From the NCBI GenBank assembly GCA_945910005.1, contig OX246740.1, positions 56,103,221 to 56,167,220 on the forward strand: DNA of 64,000 nucleotides. Reading direction: 5' to 3'. Positions 48,905 through 62,424 of the stretch are shown piece by piece. Position numbers and translations under genes: made by a program. Source of the stretch: Isoperla grammatica. Its lineage: Eukaryota > Arthropoda > Insecta > Plecoptera > Perlodidae. Positions within the stretch are counted from its first letter, which is position 1, and every line of letters begins with the position of its first letter. Under the pieces are notes generated by a model. That model made no database searches and was not told the DNA's origin. It saw only the letters and a list, made by a program, of their open reading frames with translations.

Positions 48905-49572
48905 CACATGCACGCATAACCTGACACAATAGCCGGGCTAGCTGATAACAGCAAGCAAGAGTCCTGTCACATACGGTGCCGCTACTTGCTGGCATGACCG
49001 CTCTTTAGGCACCGTTCACATGCACGCATAACCTGACACAATAGCTGGGCTAGCTGATAACAGCAAGCAAGAGTCCTGTCACACACGGTGCCGCTACTTG
49101 CTGGCATGACCGCTCTTTAGGCACCGTTCACATGCACGCATAACCTGACACAATAGCCGGGCTAGCTGATAACAGCAAGCAAGAGTCCTGTCACACACGG
49201 TGCCGCTACTTGCTGGCATGACCGCTCTTTAGGCACCGTTCACATGCACGCATAACCTGACACAATAGCCGGGCTGATAACAGCAAGCAAGAGTCCTGTA
49301 CACACGGTGCCGCTACTTGCTGGCATGACCGCTCTTTAGGCACCGTTCACATGCACGCATAACCTGACACAATAGCCGGGCTGATAACAGCAAGCAAGAG
49401 TCCTGTACACACGGTGCCGCTACTTGCTGGCATGACCGCTCTTTAGGCACCGTTCACATGCACGCATAACCTGACACAATAGCCGGGCTGATAACAGCAA
49501 GCAAGAGTCCTGTACACACGGTGCCGCTACTTGCTGGCATGACCGCTCTTTAGGCACCGTTAACATGCACTT
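48905..49572. repeat. 112/107-bp tandem array, six units
   Basis: Units begin cacatgcacgcataacctg at 48905, 49017, 49129, 49241, 49348 and 49455. The first three spacings are 112 bp (apart from point changes); the last three are 107 bp, with agct lost after ccgggct and a c lost in gtcctgt-cac. Each unit contains a possible GGTGCC...GGCACC hairpin. Confidence 0.97.
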
Positions 49573-49682
49573 TGTTGTGGCTATACTACTATACTATACG
49601 TCTAAAGCAACACATACATTTTGGCTGCAAGATTGTGCACGATTTTGTGATTTATAGGAGGATCGTAAGTCTTTTGTATCTT

Positions 49683-49985
49683 CCGATAGATATGGGTAGC
49701 TCTGCGTCAAGGCAAGACGTCAGACTCTTAATTCGGGAGGTCGCCGGTTTGATTCCAGCCACCGGCAATCCTGGCTGAAGTTATCCACCGAGGTTTTCCT
49801 CAGTCGTAAAGGCGAATGCTGGGATCGAGTCCTGCTAACATACCTCGGATATTCCTTCTCAACTCAACTATATCCAAACACCCCAACATACCTATAGTTT
49901 GTCACCTGTGGAGGGGCACATCAGGTAAAGCTGTTGTTGTGCACCCTGTAACAAGTATTCCTACGGCCAATTATTATTTACCACT
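49683..49985 (+). mobile_element. SINE family 2, full-length copy
   Basis: Head ggtagctctgcg...cagactcttaattcgggagg (close to tRNA-Lys anticodon arm), B box GGTTTGATTCC, body with gtaaaggcgaatgctgggatc, gaggggcacatcaggtaaag and gtgcaccctgtaac, tail aattattattta. Confidence 0.88.
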
Positions 49986-51334
49986 TGGAGTCATTCGAGT
50001 GCGTTTTGTCGAATACTACGTCACATCTCACACATTGATGTACTCAGTGTCCTTAGCCCAGTGTCTGAATGACCCACCAACCAACACACTTCCTGTTGGC
50101 CAATCTTTCACCGTCAGTTGTACAATTACGTTTTACTACTGTGCACGATACTTCCTCCACCCTCGCGATATTCACTTGAGATGTTTGTTCGGTTAACGCT
50201 TCAATTAGCGCCACCGTGTGAACGCAATACAATAGACGCCACTTTACATTTGATGCATCTCTACAAGGTTGTGTATGTTGTTGTACACACCACACAAAAT
50301 ACAGGAATACGCAAGAACCATCACTGTTTCACTTGTACGCAATGTGTTACATAACGTTTAAAGTTACGTTGCAATTAGCTAATACGATAGACATACTAGT
50401 TCCAACGTAAATAACTTAACGTCTCTTTCATGCACGCTGTTTTAATGAAAACATACAGATTCCCGGAGAATTTCCAGGTATCCAAACAAGGGCGTAAATT
50501 ATTCCTAATTACCTGTTTCAAGTAGATGGTAGGAACTTAAGAGAAGTAGAAAATTAACTTGGTTCTATTAGATTCGGCTACTTCGTGAGCACGGGAGCAG
50601 TTACGTTGGGGGTTGGGGTAGGGGGTTTATCATGTCTATCGTAATGGAAGTCAGCCCTCCTTGCAGAGCGCGGTCACCCTCCGAGGCAAGGACGCCGGAA
50701 GACACTAGTACACTACATGTATTGCATCCTGTCTCTCATCTGTATGCAGATCCCGCGCGTCTCTATCGTTGTAGTAAACGTGATAGCGTAGTTTCAACCG
50801 CTAATAATAGTGTTAGGACGGTATAGTCTTGCTCTTACGTAGGTGTAGCTACTTGGATTTTATTTTTCCAGTTAGATAATTTACGTATTACGATACTGGA
50901 CACAACATGGAATGAAAAAAGACTAACAACGTAACAAAAGAAGAAAAGCATAACGGAGTAAAAAAAACATATCAATAAGAAAATTCCTAAGAAGTTTATA
51001 TTTAAAACTTTTTACATTCAGAAATCATCTTCAATACTGTCTTTATTTATTCGTTTTACATACACAACTCTAAGGCCAGACATAAACAAACAGGACAAAT
51101 CAATTAGGAAAAAAGGGCGAATTTACGTATGCAAATACTTTCCCACATAAAAAAACTATGAAAGTTGGCCATAGATAAGAAAAAGATCACAAAATTTACC
51201 AATTGAAACCACTGATTGAAATGATATTTTTATAACGGCACTCGAACCTTTCTTCCTCCACAGTATCCTACTATATAGTCACTAAAGAAGAGGGGCGCAC
51301 ATGTGAAGGTTCGCGGGCTGAAGGCATATTCAGC

Positions 51335-51482
51335 ATCAAGGTGTTACACGTGTGTTACACTAGTCCTTGATGTTACACGTGTCCTTGGTGTAACACGTGT
51401 GCTACAGTAGTCCTTGTGTTACACGTGTCCTTGGTGTTACACGTGTGTTACACTTGTCCTTGTGTTACACGTGTTACAGTGG
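51335..51482. repeat. Short tandem repeat of gtgttacacgtgtccttg type
   Basis: Irregular units around TTACACGTGT, giving at least six ACACGTG sites in about 145 bp. Confidence 0.85.
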
Positions 51483-52325
51483 TCTCGGTTCTCGAGCCTG
51501 CCAGCCAGACAGCACACGGGCTAAAGGCTATCACATCAAATTCAGCACCAAGGCCAAATTTCGGCAACAATCTCTGTCTGGGTTGGGCAGACTCGTCGGC
51601 TCGACGGAATTCTCAGACCTCCGAGTCGCTAAAGATAATAAACAAACGAGGTTGTGTCTAGAGGCGGCGATATTTAGGCTAGACGGTGCATTGCGCGTGT
51701 GGTGCACATTGCACAGCACAGGCGTTCCATTCATCGGCCAGGTTTCGGCGGTTATGCCCCTTTTATTGTATCAATGACGAGACTGTTCGACGCCGCACTG
51801 CATAAGTCGTGCTTTGGCATCGGCTCTTTGCCAGCCTGCACTAAATGTGCTACAGTGCAGATATTATAGCCTAAAAGCTCCACCACCTAGCTATGTGACC
51901 ACCGCCCAACATAGCAAATATGACATGAGTAAGTATGATGTGATTGTCGGGTTGTCACGGGGGTAAGGGGTGGTCACAGCAATAAAGGGGAGCAGCAGGA
52001 GAGCGTCGAACTAAGAAAATCTCAAGTCTATATGACCTGGGTTCACAACAGATCGTAAGTCAGTCTTTTTCAAAGTTTGAATCTCTCATAAATCCAGGCC
52101 CAAGTTACTATTCCTGGTTGGAACAGAGACACAATCAACTTTCCAATGTTTTGTTTTAAAAATTGGTTCTGAGATTGAAACCGGATTTACATTTGGGTCT
52201 AAAGTTAGGCTGGTCTTAAACAGACTTATTTGTAACTTTTGTGAAACAAGACCCATGAGTTTTATTTAGTACCCAGGAAATTGGTTTAGGGGGAGGAATC
52301 ACATTCATGCTAAGTGGTTCCACAG

Positions 52326-52432
52326 TAATGCCGACGTCATAGATGGGCAGGTCGAAGCCAATCAGAGGGTTGGCTTTTTAAAATACTTACTTTTGGTTGG
52401 CCAAGCCTTACTCATGTATGACGCCAGCATTC
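52326..52432. mobile_element. Foldback element with TGACGTC-type ends
   Basis: Left tgccgacgtcatagatgggc, inner gaagccaatcagagggttgg; right ggttggccaagccttactca and gtatgacgccagca. The arms are imperfect inverted repeats over about 40 bp. It also carries CCAATCAG. Confidence 0.7.
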
Positions 52433-52780
52433 ACAAGGATCCTGTGGAACGACTGTATGTTTGTTACAACATTTAGCTAAGACCCACCAGTGAGGTGGGA
52501 GGGAAGAGACCCCCCCCCCCCCTCCACTCTCAAGGGTCTGCCACTGAGTCAGGTTTAGACAAGAAGGTTAGCTTCCACCATGAGTTCAATTATTGATATA
52601 ACCGACAGTCAAAACCGAAAGAAGTAAGTGTGGCTTTCCCAAGTTTTCCTTGAATAATTTACAGAATTAATTCTAAAACAGTTCTCGTGCATGATGCATC
52701 AACCACCCTAAGCTAATTGTTTTCCCAGCTGTGAATTCGGTATTAAATATTAATACAATGCGATGCAACATTGGAGACCG

Positions 52781-53043
52781 ATCCATGTGGCCCAGCGGTA
52801 GCACGAGAGACTCAATTCGTGAGGTCGTCGGTTCGATGCCGGCCAACGGCAATCCAGACTGAAGGTTTTAGGAGGTCTCCTCAAGTCACAAGGTGAATGC
52901 TGTGATAGAGTTCTACTTACAGCCCTTGGACATTCCTCCCCATCTATTCCAAATTTTACACACACAGTCGCCTGAAGAGGGACACCCAAGTAAAGCTGGT
53001 GGGCACCCCACATCAGAGATTCCTTAAACATTATTATTTTATT
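52781..53043 (+). mobile_element. SINE family 2, full-length copy
   Basis: Head tggcccagcggtagcacg (A box), agactcaattcgtgagg, B box GGTTCGATGCC, body with actgaaggtttt, gtgaatgctgtgatagag and gaagagggacacccaagtaa, tail attattttatt. Confidence 0.87.
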
Positions 53044-53754
53044 GAATGTATGATACATAATCTCGGTCAAAACCGGCGTTAACATGTTATACGGACGTAA
53101 TACCAAGTATTTCCATATGTTTACCTTATTTAGCGCCACTTAGTATAATAATAATGACAATTACAATTGTTATTATTGTTATTACGAGACGAATAGTGGA
53201 TGATATGTGAGTGTGGAGGATAATTAGGCTCGCATCTGTTCCCTAACAGTATCCGCGGCTTGAGTCAAAGAGAAACAGATTGCTGCATGATTGTCTATGT
53301 AATCAATGCAGCGGTATCCTGCAAAAGAGTGCAGAGTGCAGCCCAAGTGTACTCTTGGTGTATATATTATGGGATGGGTTGTTCCCATGCCGGCCGGCTA
53401 CACTGTTTACACTCGACACCATTAGAACATGTCTGGAGAACAGAGTTAAATATGTATGCGCGTCGCTTCCTCCAGGACAAAATATGGCTGCAGGGGAAAA
53501 ATATATTTCACTTCGTTCTAGCTTAATATATTCTTCATGTGAGGGATGGGACGAAGAAATACGTAAATAGTTATAAAACCCGGCATAACAGTGAAAAGAA
53601 AAGAACCCACGGAGAACCCATCATATCAACCGACTCGTTTTAGTCATAGCTCGTAGTGTAATAAATACATGAAATATAATATACAAATGTATTTATTGCA
53701 TACCCTCTCAGTTAAAAGAACCGACTATCAATGGGGGACAAGATACAATGTATT

Positions 53755-53897
53755 ATGTGATTCGTTACTATGACGGCTCCAAAGTTACTGTTATAGATTC
53801 AAGTCAATGTCCACAATAGAACACACAAGGCGGGAATCAAAACCTGATCCTTCTAATTTGGAAGCAGAAATAAACCCACAAGATCAACGAGCCACAC
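53755..53897 (-). mobile_element. SINE family 1, diverged head-end copy
   Basis: Matches 2245-2412: gattcgtta...gacggctccaaagt, caagtcaatg, cctgatccttctaatttgga and caacgagccac. The body and tail are absent. Confidence 0.75.
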
Positions 53898-53939
53898 AAA
53901 AAATATTGTCTACCTCCTTTTTAGTTTTTGTGACGTACT

Positions 53940-54120
53940 TCTCCTCATACTTTGGCATCCATACTACTGGAGATGATGAGTATGTTTTGTATGAAGATCG
54001 ACAACTACAAGACATTCATGCCCAAGCCAGGAGTCGAACCAGGAGCTCTGGGACAATGGTTTACAAGACCAACAACTGATCGACCACGGACACTGGGCCG
54101 GACAACCGACCGAATCAGAG
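53940..54120 (-). mobile_element. SINE family 3 copy
   Basis: The minus strand reads through GGTTCGACTCC (B box), then ggcttgggcatgaatgtctt, gtagttgtcgatcttc and actcatcatctcc. The 3' part is shared with 38690-38800. Confidence 0.65.
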
Positions 54121-54129
54121 ATTTCGACT

Positions 54130-57100
54130 CGCAGACTCTCCTTCCTCCGACCTTGGTTAGTTTCGGGATGCATTTGGATCTGCGCCAACCAAAGAGGCGT
54201 CTGGTTTTGCAGACATTTGAGGTTGCAAATTAAGTTGGCTGCAATAAATATTATAAACAAACTGAATAACCACTCTGGCTTGAGGAGTGTGGCTGTGCAT
54301 CTGCCTGCATAGAAATAAAACACTTTGAACCATGCGCGCTGTACGGGGTACTCAAGGAAGGCCGACAAAGCGGGAGATGGACTAAACTGGTAACGCAAGA
54401 TTCAGACATTAAAACCGCCAGGAATGAACGTTTGCCAGTAATTTGTATGAAGGACGCACGGGAAATTAACTTGTGAAACCAAGGTTCAACAAGTATGCAA
54501 TACTACAATCAAGACGATTGTTATTTGGTACTGATGACAATATTTTCATCTTGTAATTCGGCTCGATGCTGTCTAATAATTGTGCATAACTTTTTTTGTG
54601 TGACCAGTCACATCACAAGTAACAATTTAGTCTACTTTTAATGATCATCTCAGTTATATGAGCACCTATAAACTCATTTTGTCTCTAATACCTATAATTA
54701 ATTTTGCAGTTTAAATTAATAATGATATCAAATTATTCGTTTCGTGTAATCGGTAACAATTGTATAATAGATGAGTGTCAAATTCAATCGCAAACAACGT
54801 TCTTAAAATAACATGGACGTCACAAGACCTTTCGAGGGGATATTAAAACAGTAAAACGTTGTATAACAGTTCAATTGAAGTGCTTCCCTACGCATTACAA
54901 GTAAAACATCCTCTGCAAATGTGGGTAAGCGTGTCATCTATCGATTGCCGGTAACTGGTAGCGTACACACAATATATCAAGAGACCTTGCCCTATTCACT
55001 AACGTGTGTGTTTCCACCAGGGTCGCTCGCTCATATTGCCAATAAATAATAACGCACTGAATTCAACAACAGGTAGTTTTTTATTTTTATATATCTATTT
55101 TCTCGTTTGATGAAAACACTTTACTACATTTCCGGATGTTCAATATGCAATGGAATGAAATGAATACTCATTTCTCGTACACGTGATTCCAAGTTGGCGT
55201 CATTCAACCTTGAACCGCGTCATAGAGAAGGGATCCCCTAAAAACATTGACTCCGACTGAAACTTGAGAAGTTGCTATTTATATTTCCACGATGATTAGG
55301 ATTGTCGTTGTTTTATGACGCATGACTGAGGTGTCATAGCGTTGGCTCTGTTATAGCCTCGTACGACAGGCTGAGCTACGCAATAGAATGTGTATATTAT
55401 GCTTGAAAGATGAATGTAGTGTGAGTGTGTGCTTGAAATAATGGAGGTATTGAAACAAGTGCACCAATTACGGCTGTTTGTTGTTCGCTAGTTGTGTGTG
55501 CTCGAGTTGGTCACACTATTGAAAGGTTTGCCATCACCTAGCTTGAAACCAAGTGTAGAGCAAACGTGTGTTCGAATCTTATCGCCGGCAACGGCAACAT
55601 AGGGTCGATACATCGAGACCTTAATTTCACACCAGCCCAACCTCGAACACGGTTCGTCCATTGCGCAGGTCAGGAGTTAGTTACTAATTCATGCTCCGGC
55701 TTTACCATCAGATAAACTATTTTTTCTAATGGCCTCATTTCTCCCCGACCTCGTGTTAAGGGGTTCAACGTGTGCCTGATAGGCACCTCTCGTGTTACGT
55801 GCTATTAATATTATATTATACGTATTGACTATGAAATGTTTTTGTGTTTGGACTTATTGTCGCACTTTGTGCATCCGATATTCACATACAGGAAATGCAC
55901 TGCATGAGTAACCTTGGAATTATAATATCAAAAATGCAACGTTTTTGTAAACTCAATTATTTCCTACTCCCCGCAATAGATTGTGTGTGCACCGGGCATT
56001 GAATTGTGAATAGAATAGATTGTATCTATGCCGTATACAGCTGTAAATAGTGGGCGTGTCTTACGAGAGCCACCTGGTGGATAGAGTTGGAGTTACAACC
56101 ATGTGAGAGATGCAAACTAGCCTAATTATTCAAGAACTAAGCTCGCTTTGTCTTAATTAGCTTCGTTGCTACGTTATTTGCGTCCCTATTAAAACCTAGT
56201 TTAAAGGGTTAAATGTGATACCATTGCGTTTCAGCGTTTGTTTAGTGTTTTAAAACCTCCTCCCCCTAAAAAACTGTCCACGGGAACGTTTGATAACAGA
56301 AGCAGAGTCTACTTTGATTGCTCGAGAAACAGCGGAGGTGCTGTGGGGTCAGATGCCATTACCAAATGAGCCCTATTGATCCATGCCAAATTAATTAGTA
56401 ACAACTTGTACTGTTGATCATGGTCACGAATATAATTCGTTACACAGACAGAGAGAGGAGTGATACATTAACACGAAAGATATCAGGCGTCGCAGTTTGG
56501 GCTTGCATGAGTTTTCTTTCTAATCAGTCAGGCAGCTTTCAATCAAAATATTGCAACAAGTTTGTTCCGGTTTATGTTTGAGACAAGTAATGGTTATTAT
56601 ACAACTGCAGCCCCCCATACGTTGTTCCCACAACACAGGTACAGCTGTTCAAACATGCTCCACTTCTTAACCTGCGGCAATATGAGCCATTCCTTGAAAC
56701 ATTATATAAAGTAGCCAATAACAACTGATAAAGTAGCGATGAAAGTGATTATCTGTAGCTAAATTGATTAATCGCTTTCATGTATGAAGCATAATTAATA
56801 AATTTAATTTATTATTTATTAGTTGTAGGCTCGAAGTGTGTATAATATTGCCGCGCCTAAGATATACACCGTAATTCGCATTAAAACATAAACTATAGAA
56901 ACGGGCGTTAAATAATTATTCTGCAGCATAAAACAGTAACTCAAAGTGTAGCTGAGCTGTCATGTGTCGATATACTCATTGCTTAATTAGTACAAAGAAA
57001 AAGAAAACATATTTTCCGATACTTTTGAAAGTTGTGTGTGAGCAGATGCTTTTTGTTCTGTAAACTGAAAACCGCAAAAAAGACCAACGCATAGGTTAGT

Positions 57101-58680
57101 TGGAAAATAAACCCCAAACAGAAAACTGAATGGACTTACATTGAAACAAAGATGTATCCCCTGCTTTTTTGTACCTTTCGAGGGGTCACAGACAATAAAC
57201 CATGCGTTTGTAAAATTTATTGTTTTATTTGCGAGTTGCACCATTCTAATTTATAAATAAATCGTAAATAATTAATTTCTGCTTCAAATTATAGTGAAAC
57301 GGCGACGATAAAAACAAGCAATGGAAACATGTAACTTTGAATGAAATGGGGACCGGAATACCCACATATCGTTGCATGACTTGTATAGAAAACGTAAAAG
57401 GAAAATTACAAAGTAGAAAAAAAGTTCACACTATTATGCTTTGAGAATGGTCATGGTTGTAGTTTTATGTGCGGAAAACCTTTTTTACATATTATATCTA
57501 ATGCAGTTGTAAATTTCACAATGTAAAGTGAAAAACATTCATCCACAATATGAACATTTCCAGAAGTATGGCAGGACTTAAGATCTTCAATCTAACGTTG
57601 TTCACCTGTAACGTGAGTCGTTATGTCTCAAATACTGTCTCATTTCATTACGTTATAAACTAAAGGAGCGATTTCTTGACGATTAGATACAAAATGCAGG
57701 GTGTCTTCTACTAAGTTAGTCACTAAATAAGTTCGGAGCAAATCACCGATTAAGGACTAAGTTTGGTGCAACCGGGTTTTAAGTAAGGAATACGTTTTGT
57801 ATCTTGAAGTATAAAGTTCAATAATTCTAGTTTTTTTTTTTTTAATATTATGATACAAGATAAACACAAAGAAAAGGACACTATGGAATGACTCCAAGAG
57901 CCCACAAAGTCAAAACATGGCTTAACTGTGGGAATTGTATTGATAGATAAAGATGAAGGCATTTTTATGCATTGAAACACATTTTAAAATAGAAGACAGA
58001 ATATATTAAAATGATCTGACTCATTTTCAATATCTCTGCCTACCGCAATGTTTCACAACTAGCACGGGTTGCACATTCTAGGTCGCGGGTCGGTGCCCAG
58101 CACACGCGTGTATGGGTGGGTATACCCACTACCGACCGGACCTGCCCCAATTCCCCGGCCTGCTATGTTGTGTCCTATCACAACCAACCACACACGAGAC
58201 CCAGTTCATTTCCGGCCTTATCAATATCCTGAGCAAGTGCACTGAAAAACTTCACACAAGGTTTGGCCTCATGCATTTCCCACTTCCGGATGTGCGAGTG
58301 TGTGTGTGTTTGTGCAGCGAAATAAAGGGCGCGTGTTGATGAAAAAAAAATAACAACAGAGATTAGCGCGGTAGGCCTATATCCGATGCAGTTGTATGTG
58401 TGATGCAGTGCAAGGCAACGACACAACATGCTCAACACATGTGTTGCGTCATGCGGTGTCACAGTCCACGGAGCAATCAAAGATACTGATTCAAACAAAT
58501 ATTTGGATATATTGGACAAATTTGAACGATCATAAACTAAAAACACTAAGAATTGCTCGAACTGAGATAAAATATGTATTTGTGAGCAGCAGAGCCTCGA
58601 GGAATGATGTTCCACAAATACCTAATAATGTAAACACATTACAAAGAGAGCATAAACGGTCATATCAATGTGATAAGAAG
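54130..58680. other. Gene-free AT-rich stretch
   Basis: No exon recognised. Sequence at about 57690-57780 shares a short stretch (gtgtcttct...gttcgga) with 61550-61600, suggesting a dispersed element. Nothing else supported. Confidence 0.4.
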
Positions 58681-58689
58681 AAAACAAAA

Positions 58690-59045
58690 TATAAGAATCA
58701 ACCTTAAAAAATGATGATAGAAAAAATAAAAATTCGGTCATCTATAACAAAATAAATCAGTTTATATCATTATGTCTTTGAAATTTAAAATTTGAGCAAT
58801 GCACATAGGCTCTACTCTTTCCGAAGTAATTGGCAAAAAAATTAAGGAGGTCTCTCTAGATTGGATTCTAAAAAATTCAGTTGAATGAGGCTAACAAAAA
58901 TCAGAATCAACCTTCAAAAAAAATGATAGAAGGAAGTTAAAAAAAAAATCGGCCGATGTATAGCAATATGAAACAGTTTATACAATTATGACTTTAAAAT
59001 TTGAGCTATACAAACCGGATCTTCTCTTCCCGACGTTATAAGTTT
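58690..59045. repeat. Imperfect tandem duplication, about 215-bp unit
   Basis: agaatcaacctt[a/c]aaaa...tgatagaa, then cggt/cgg..atgtata, then tttgagc and cttctc.t.ccgac/gaagt, occur in both halves (58692 and 58902 onward). AT-rich, diverged. Confidence 0.75.
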
Positions 59046-60187
59046 TAGGTAGGGATGAGGATGTAATAATGTACATATCTTGTGTAATGAGTTGTTTACT
59101 AGTTAACCTATATAAGTGCAGCGACCACGAGCTGAGTGGTGATTGGTCCACCAAGTGACGGGAAGACGTGTGGTACTCTGGGAAGTGGTGGCTGGGGTTG
59201 GACTGATGTTAGGTGACAACAACACGACGAGGGTTTTGTGAAATCATCTCTAATCAAAAGTTTTCAACGTACGAATTTTTTCAACGAGATAGATATTGCC
59301 CCGACGTATGTATGAAAACATTCGTAACGGCGAAGCTTTACACAACACACAGAAACATTCAACATTCATACTTTTATTTCTCTTCCGGAATGAACCAGAG
59401 TTTAACTTCGGTTCATTGCACCATATTTATCCGCTTGCCACTATTTCAAAAAAACGTTATTTTATCATTTGATAAGACCAAGTTTACCTACCACTCGATA
59501 ACTATATTTTGATTTACTGAACGATGGAATGGAATCTTAGCTAGTAATAGCCGAATGGAAATATCAATTACATAAACGCTGTCTCTTTTGTTTGTACATT
59601 TAAAAATTTAAACTATGATTTAGCATATTTTTATACTTTTTCTAAGTATTCCAATGAATATTTATCAAGAGAGTTGTTTCTATTCATATTCAACCATTGA
59701 ATTACAAATGACGTAATTACATTAGGTTGTCTATTAGAATTATCATTAATATTAGCAAAGAAGTCAGTCACAAATTATTATGATCGTGGGCAGACATTAA
59801 AGCAGCATTCTTTAACAACCTGTAAGTCAATGTTAATGAGTCCAGGCTGGTCTGGCTCTGGCAGGTGAAGCACTAGGGCACTGTTTGGTAGGGTTGCTCG
59901 TTATCGCAAGAATAGAACACTGAGGTGAAGACAGTTCTTCCGTCGCAATGGTCTTGTCTTTCAGTGGCTCTCAGCTGTAGCCTATACTGATAATTAGAGC
60001 TTAAGATAAACATTTTGTATTACACATATAACTAACATATGTACAGTTCAGTGTTCATATATTTTTAGTTTACTTTATGTTTTTCTTTTTTAAAGTTGTG
60101 GTTAGTTTTTCACACGGCATCTCCCTTCTCCACATTTCTAGTTATGTATTTGTTTGTACCTTACGTTTGAGATCCAAGGGCTGCATG

Positions 60188-60393
60188 AATGTCTTCGGCT
60201 TCCTCTCACAGTTGTGAACTGCTCGACATCACAAGCGGGCAAGCCACTACTCTGTCACCTATAGGATGTTCCCTATAGCTAGCTAATGTCTAGCTAGAAT
60301 GTCTTCAGATCCCTCTCACAGTTGTAAACTGCTCGACGTCACAAGCGGGTAGGCCACTACTCTGCCACCTGAGGGATGTTCCCTATAGCTCTC
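60188..60393. repeat. Tandem duplication, about 110-bp unit
   Basis: atgtcttc[g/a]g...cctctcacagttgt[g/a]aactgctcgac[a/g]tcacaagcggg, then ggatgttccctatagct, is present twice (60188 and 60298). Confidence 0.9.
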
Positions 60394-60394
60394 A

Positions 60395-62320
60395 CCTTCT
60401 TGGGGTTAATCGAGTGGGGCAAGTCTTGCTTCATTAGGTGGTGTAGAGACACAACTGTACAAGTAGGCGATAAAGCGCAGAGAGATGGACGGCGAATTAG
60501 TGACCGCCTGCAGGATATCAAGGTTTGAGCTAATGGTAAAGCCGGAGTGATACTACGATATTCACTTTTCCGGATAATCATGTTCTTACTTATTTTTTAC
60601 AATCCCATTGTTCGTATCTTATTTCACTTCCTAATGTATCTCACATATCTAATTAGTATTTTATTTAAATTATGTTCTTAGAAATCTTACAATAATTATT
60701 ATAATTGTTTTTTAATGTAGACATTGTGTTTTGTAGCTTGTACCACAGATCGTTGGAGTTGTTAATGTTTTTTTGTCCAGTTGTGTTCATTGTTCACATT
60801 TATATATTTATCAATTGCACATTACACTAAGTTATACAATGTTTATTGCGGGTCACTGTTCATCGTTTGCATAATATAATGTCAGTTCAATTCAACATTT
60901 TGCCCACTAATATATTTTCAACAGCTGGGTCTCTTGAAACCATGTTTCACTAACATAACATGCGATGTGAAAACAGATAACTAAACGAGATGTCCCGATA
61001 GCCCTCGTTGCGTGCAGCAGTGCGACGTCACGCTTTAACAAACACGTCACTGGGTTTGTTTACCTTAGCTACGATTCTCGGTAGCCAATTCTCCGAGCCT
61101 CATGTCATTGTCGTGTCAAGCGCCGCGAGGAAGGCGGAAGTGCATCTCTATATGACGTCACATCCTACCTAAAACACAATGTTTGTTGCACTCAAGATAA
61201 TTGCCTGGTCGGTGTGCGATGACCCGACCCGTCTCTTGCAGACCCGCCTGGGTCGTTGAAGACTGAGCCCCCCCCCCCCCCACCACCAGGGCTAGTCGAA
61301 CTACTGAGGCGCCCCCCTTGTTTGTAATCAATTAGGTGATTATACTCCCGGCTCGAGCCTCGCGCAAGGCAGGCTTCTTAGACAACGCAGGACCAGGGCT
61401 AGTCGAACTACCAACTCAGGTTAAATATCACATAAAGTTATTCAAATGCAAGAATCATTCATTATAAGGTCCGAATTCACCAAACTTCGTTTAATCTCTG
61501 ATTAAATAATCTCTTATTGATAGCCATTTTCAACAACTACATTCAAAATACACAGTGTCTTCTATTAGTCGCCGAGTATGTTCGGAGTAAATCTTCAATT
61601 AACGGCTGATCCAACACCAACCAATACCATATTGACCAATATTAAAACAAAAATAAAAATATGTTTGAAATCAAACATTTTACACTGTAAAATTGACCAG
61701 TTTCTGCAGTGGGCACGAGAATGGGATTGACGGAGGTGCTGCTGGCGGGGATTTAATGCACCTTGCTAGTCTGTGATGTTATAATAGCTGGCTGTGATTT
61801 TGTGTTCCGATTTGACACGATTAAAGTTATTGAACGCGGCGCAATGCCCCGAGTATAATATATTATTATGTTTTAATTTATTGAACGGAATTGCAAACCC
61901 ATTATGTTTTGTTAACTGTAATGATACGATCTTGTTCTTGTTTCATAACCAGGTTTATTGAACCGTCGAGACAATATTGATGCATGCACACGGGGGGGGG
62001 GGGGGGTGAAGGGGGGGGGGGTGATGGTGACGTAGACTGTCAGTCACGCGTGCGTCCCTTATTGAGGCATAATTATGATTGATTGCACCAGACTTCCATC
62101 AGCCTAAAGTAGAAATTAGACCATTACGTGACAAAGACAACGGATGGTGGCTCCGGGGTCTGAATGGAGATTTTCTAATTTTTTTCTGAACGCAAAATAA
62201 AAACATACTCTAAAAGTAGTAGTTATACTTACTACACTTCAAAGAGTTTATCCTTATAAAACACTTTCCCCCTATAAAGAGTCAAGAGATGTTGATATTT
62301 TGGAAACGGTTCTAATTAAG
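60395..62320. other. Gene-free stretch with homopolymer tracts
   Basis: Poly-C at 61268-61281 and poly-G at 61991-62020. The string caccagggctagtcgaacta occurs near 61285 and in part near 61390, a small duplication. No exon recognised. Confidence 0.4.
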
Positions 62321-62324
62321 ACGA

Positions 62325-62420
62325 AGCGTGGATGATAATGAAGATGCCATCCAGGATTCGAACCCGAACGCAGGACTGTGGTTCACTAGATGATCTACCA
62401 CTGCCAACTACGCCGGCATG
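62325..62420 (-). mobile_element. tRNA-like SINE (possibly family 3)
   Basis: Minus strand: gtagttggcagtggtagatc (A-box-like), GGTTCGAATCC (B box), then tggatggcatcttcattatc, resembling the family 3 3' region. Confidence 0.6.
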
Positions 62421-62424
62421 ACAG

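Noticed and set aside
49683..49770. Functional tRNA-Lys gene
   Set aside because: Anticodon arm is Lys-like but arms are degraded and a shared SINE body and tail follow.
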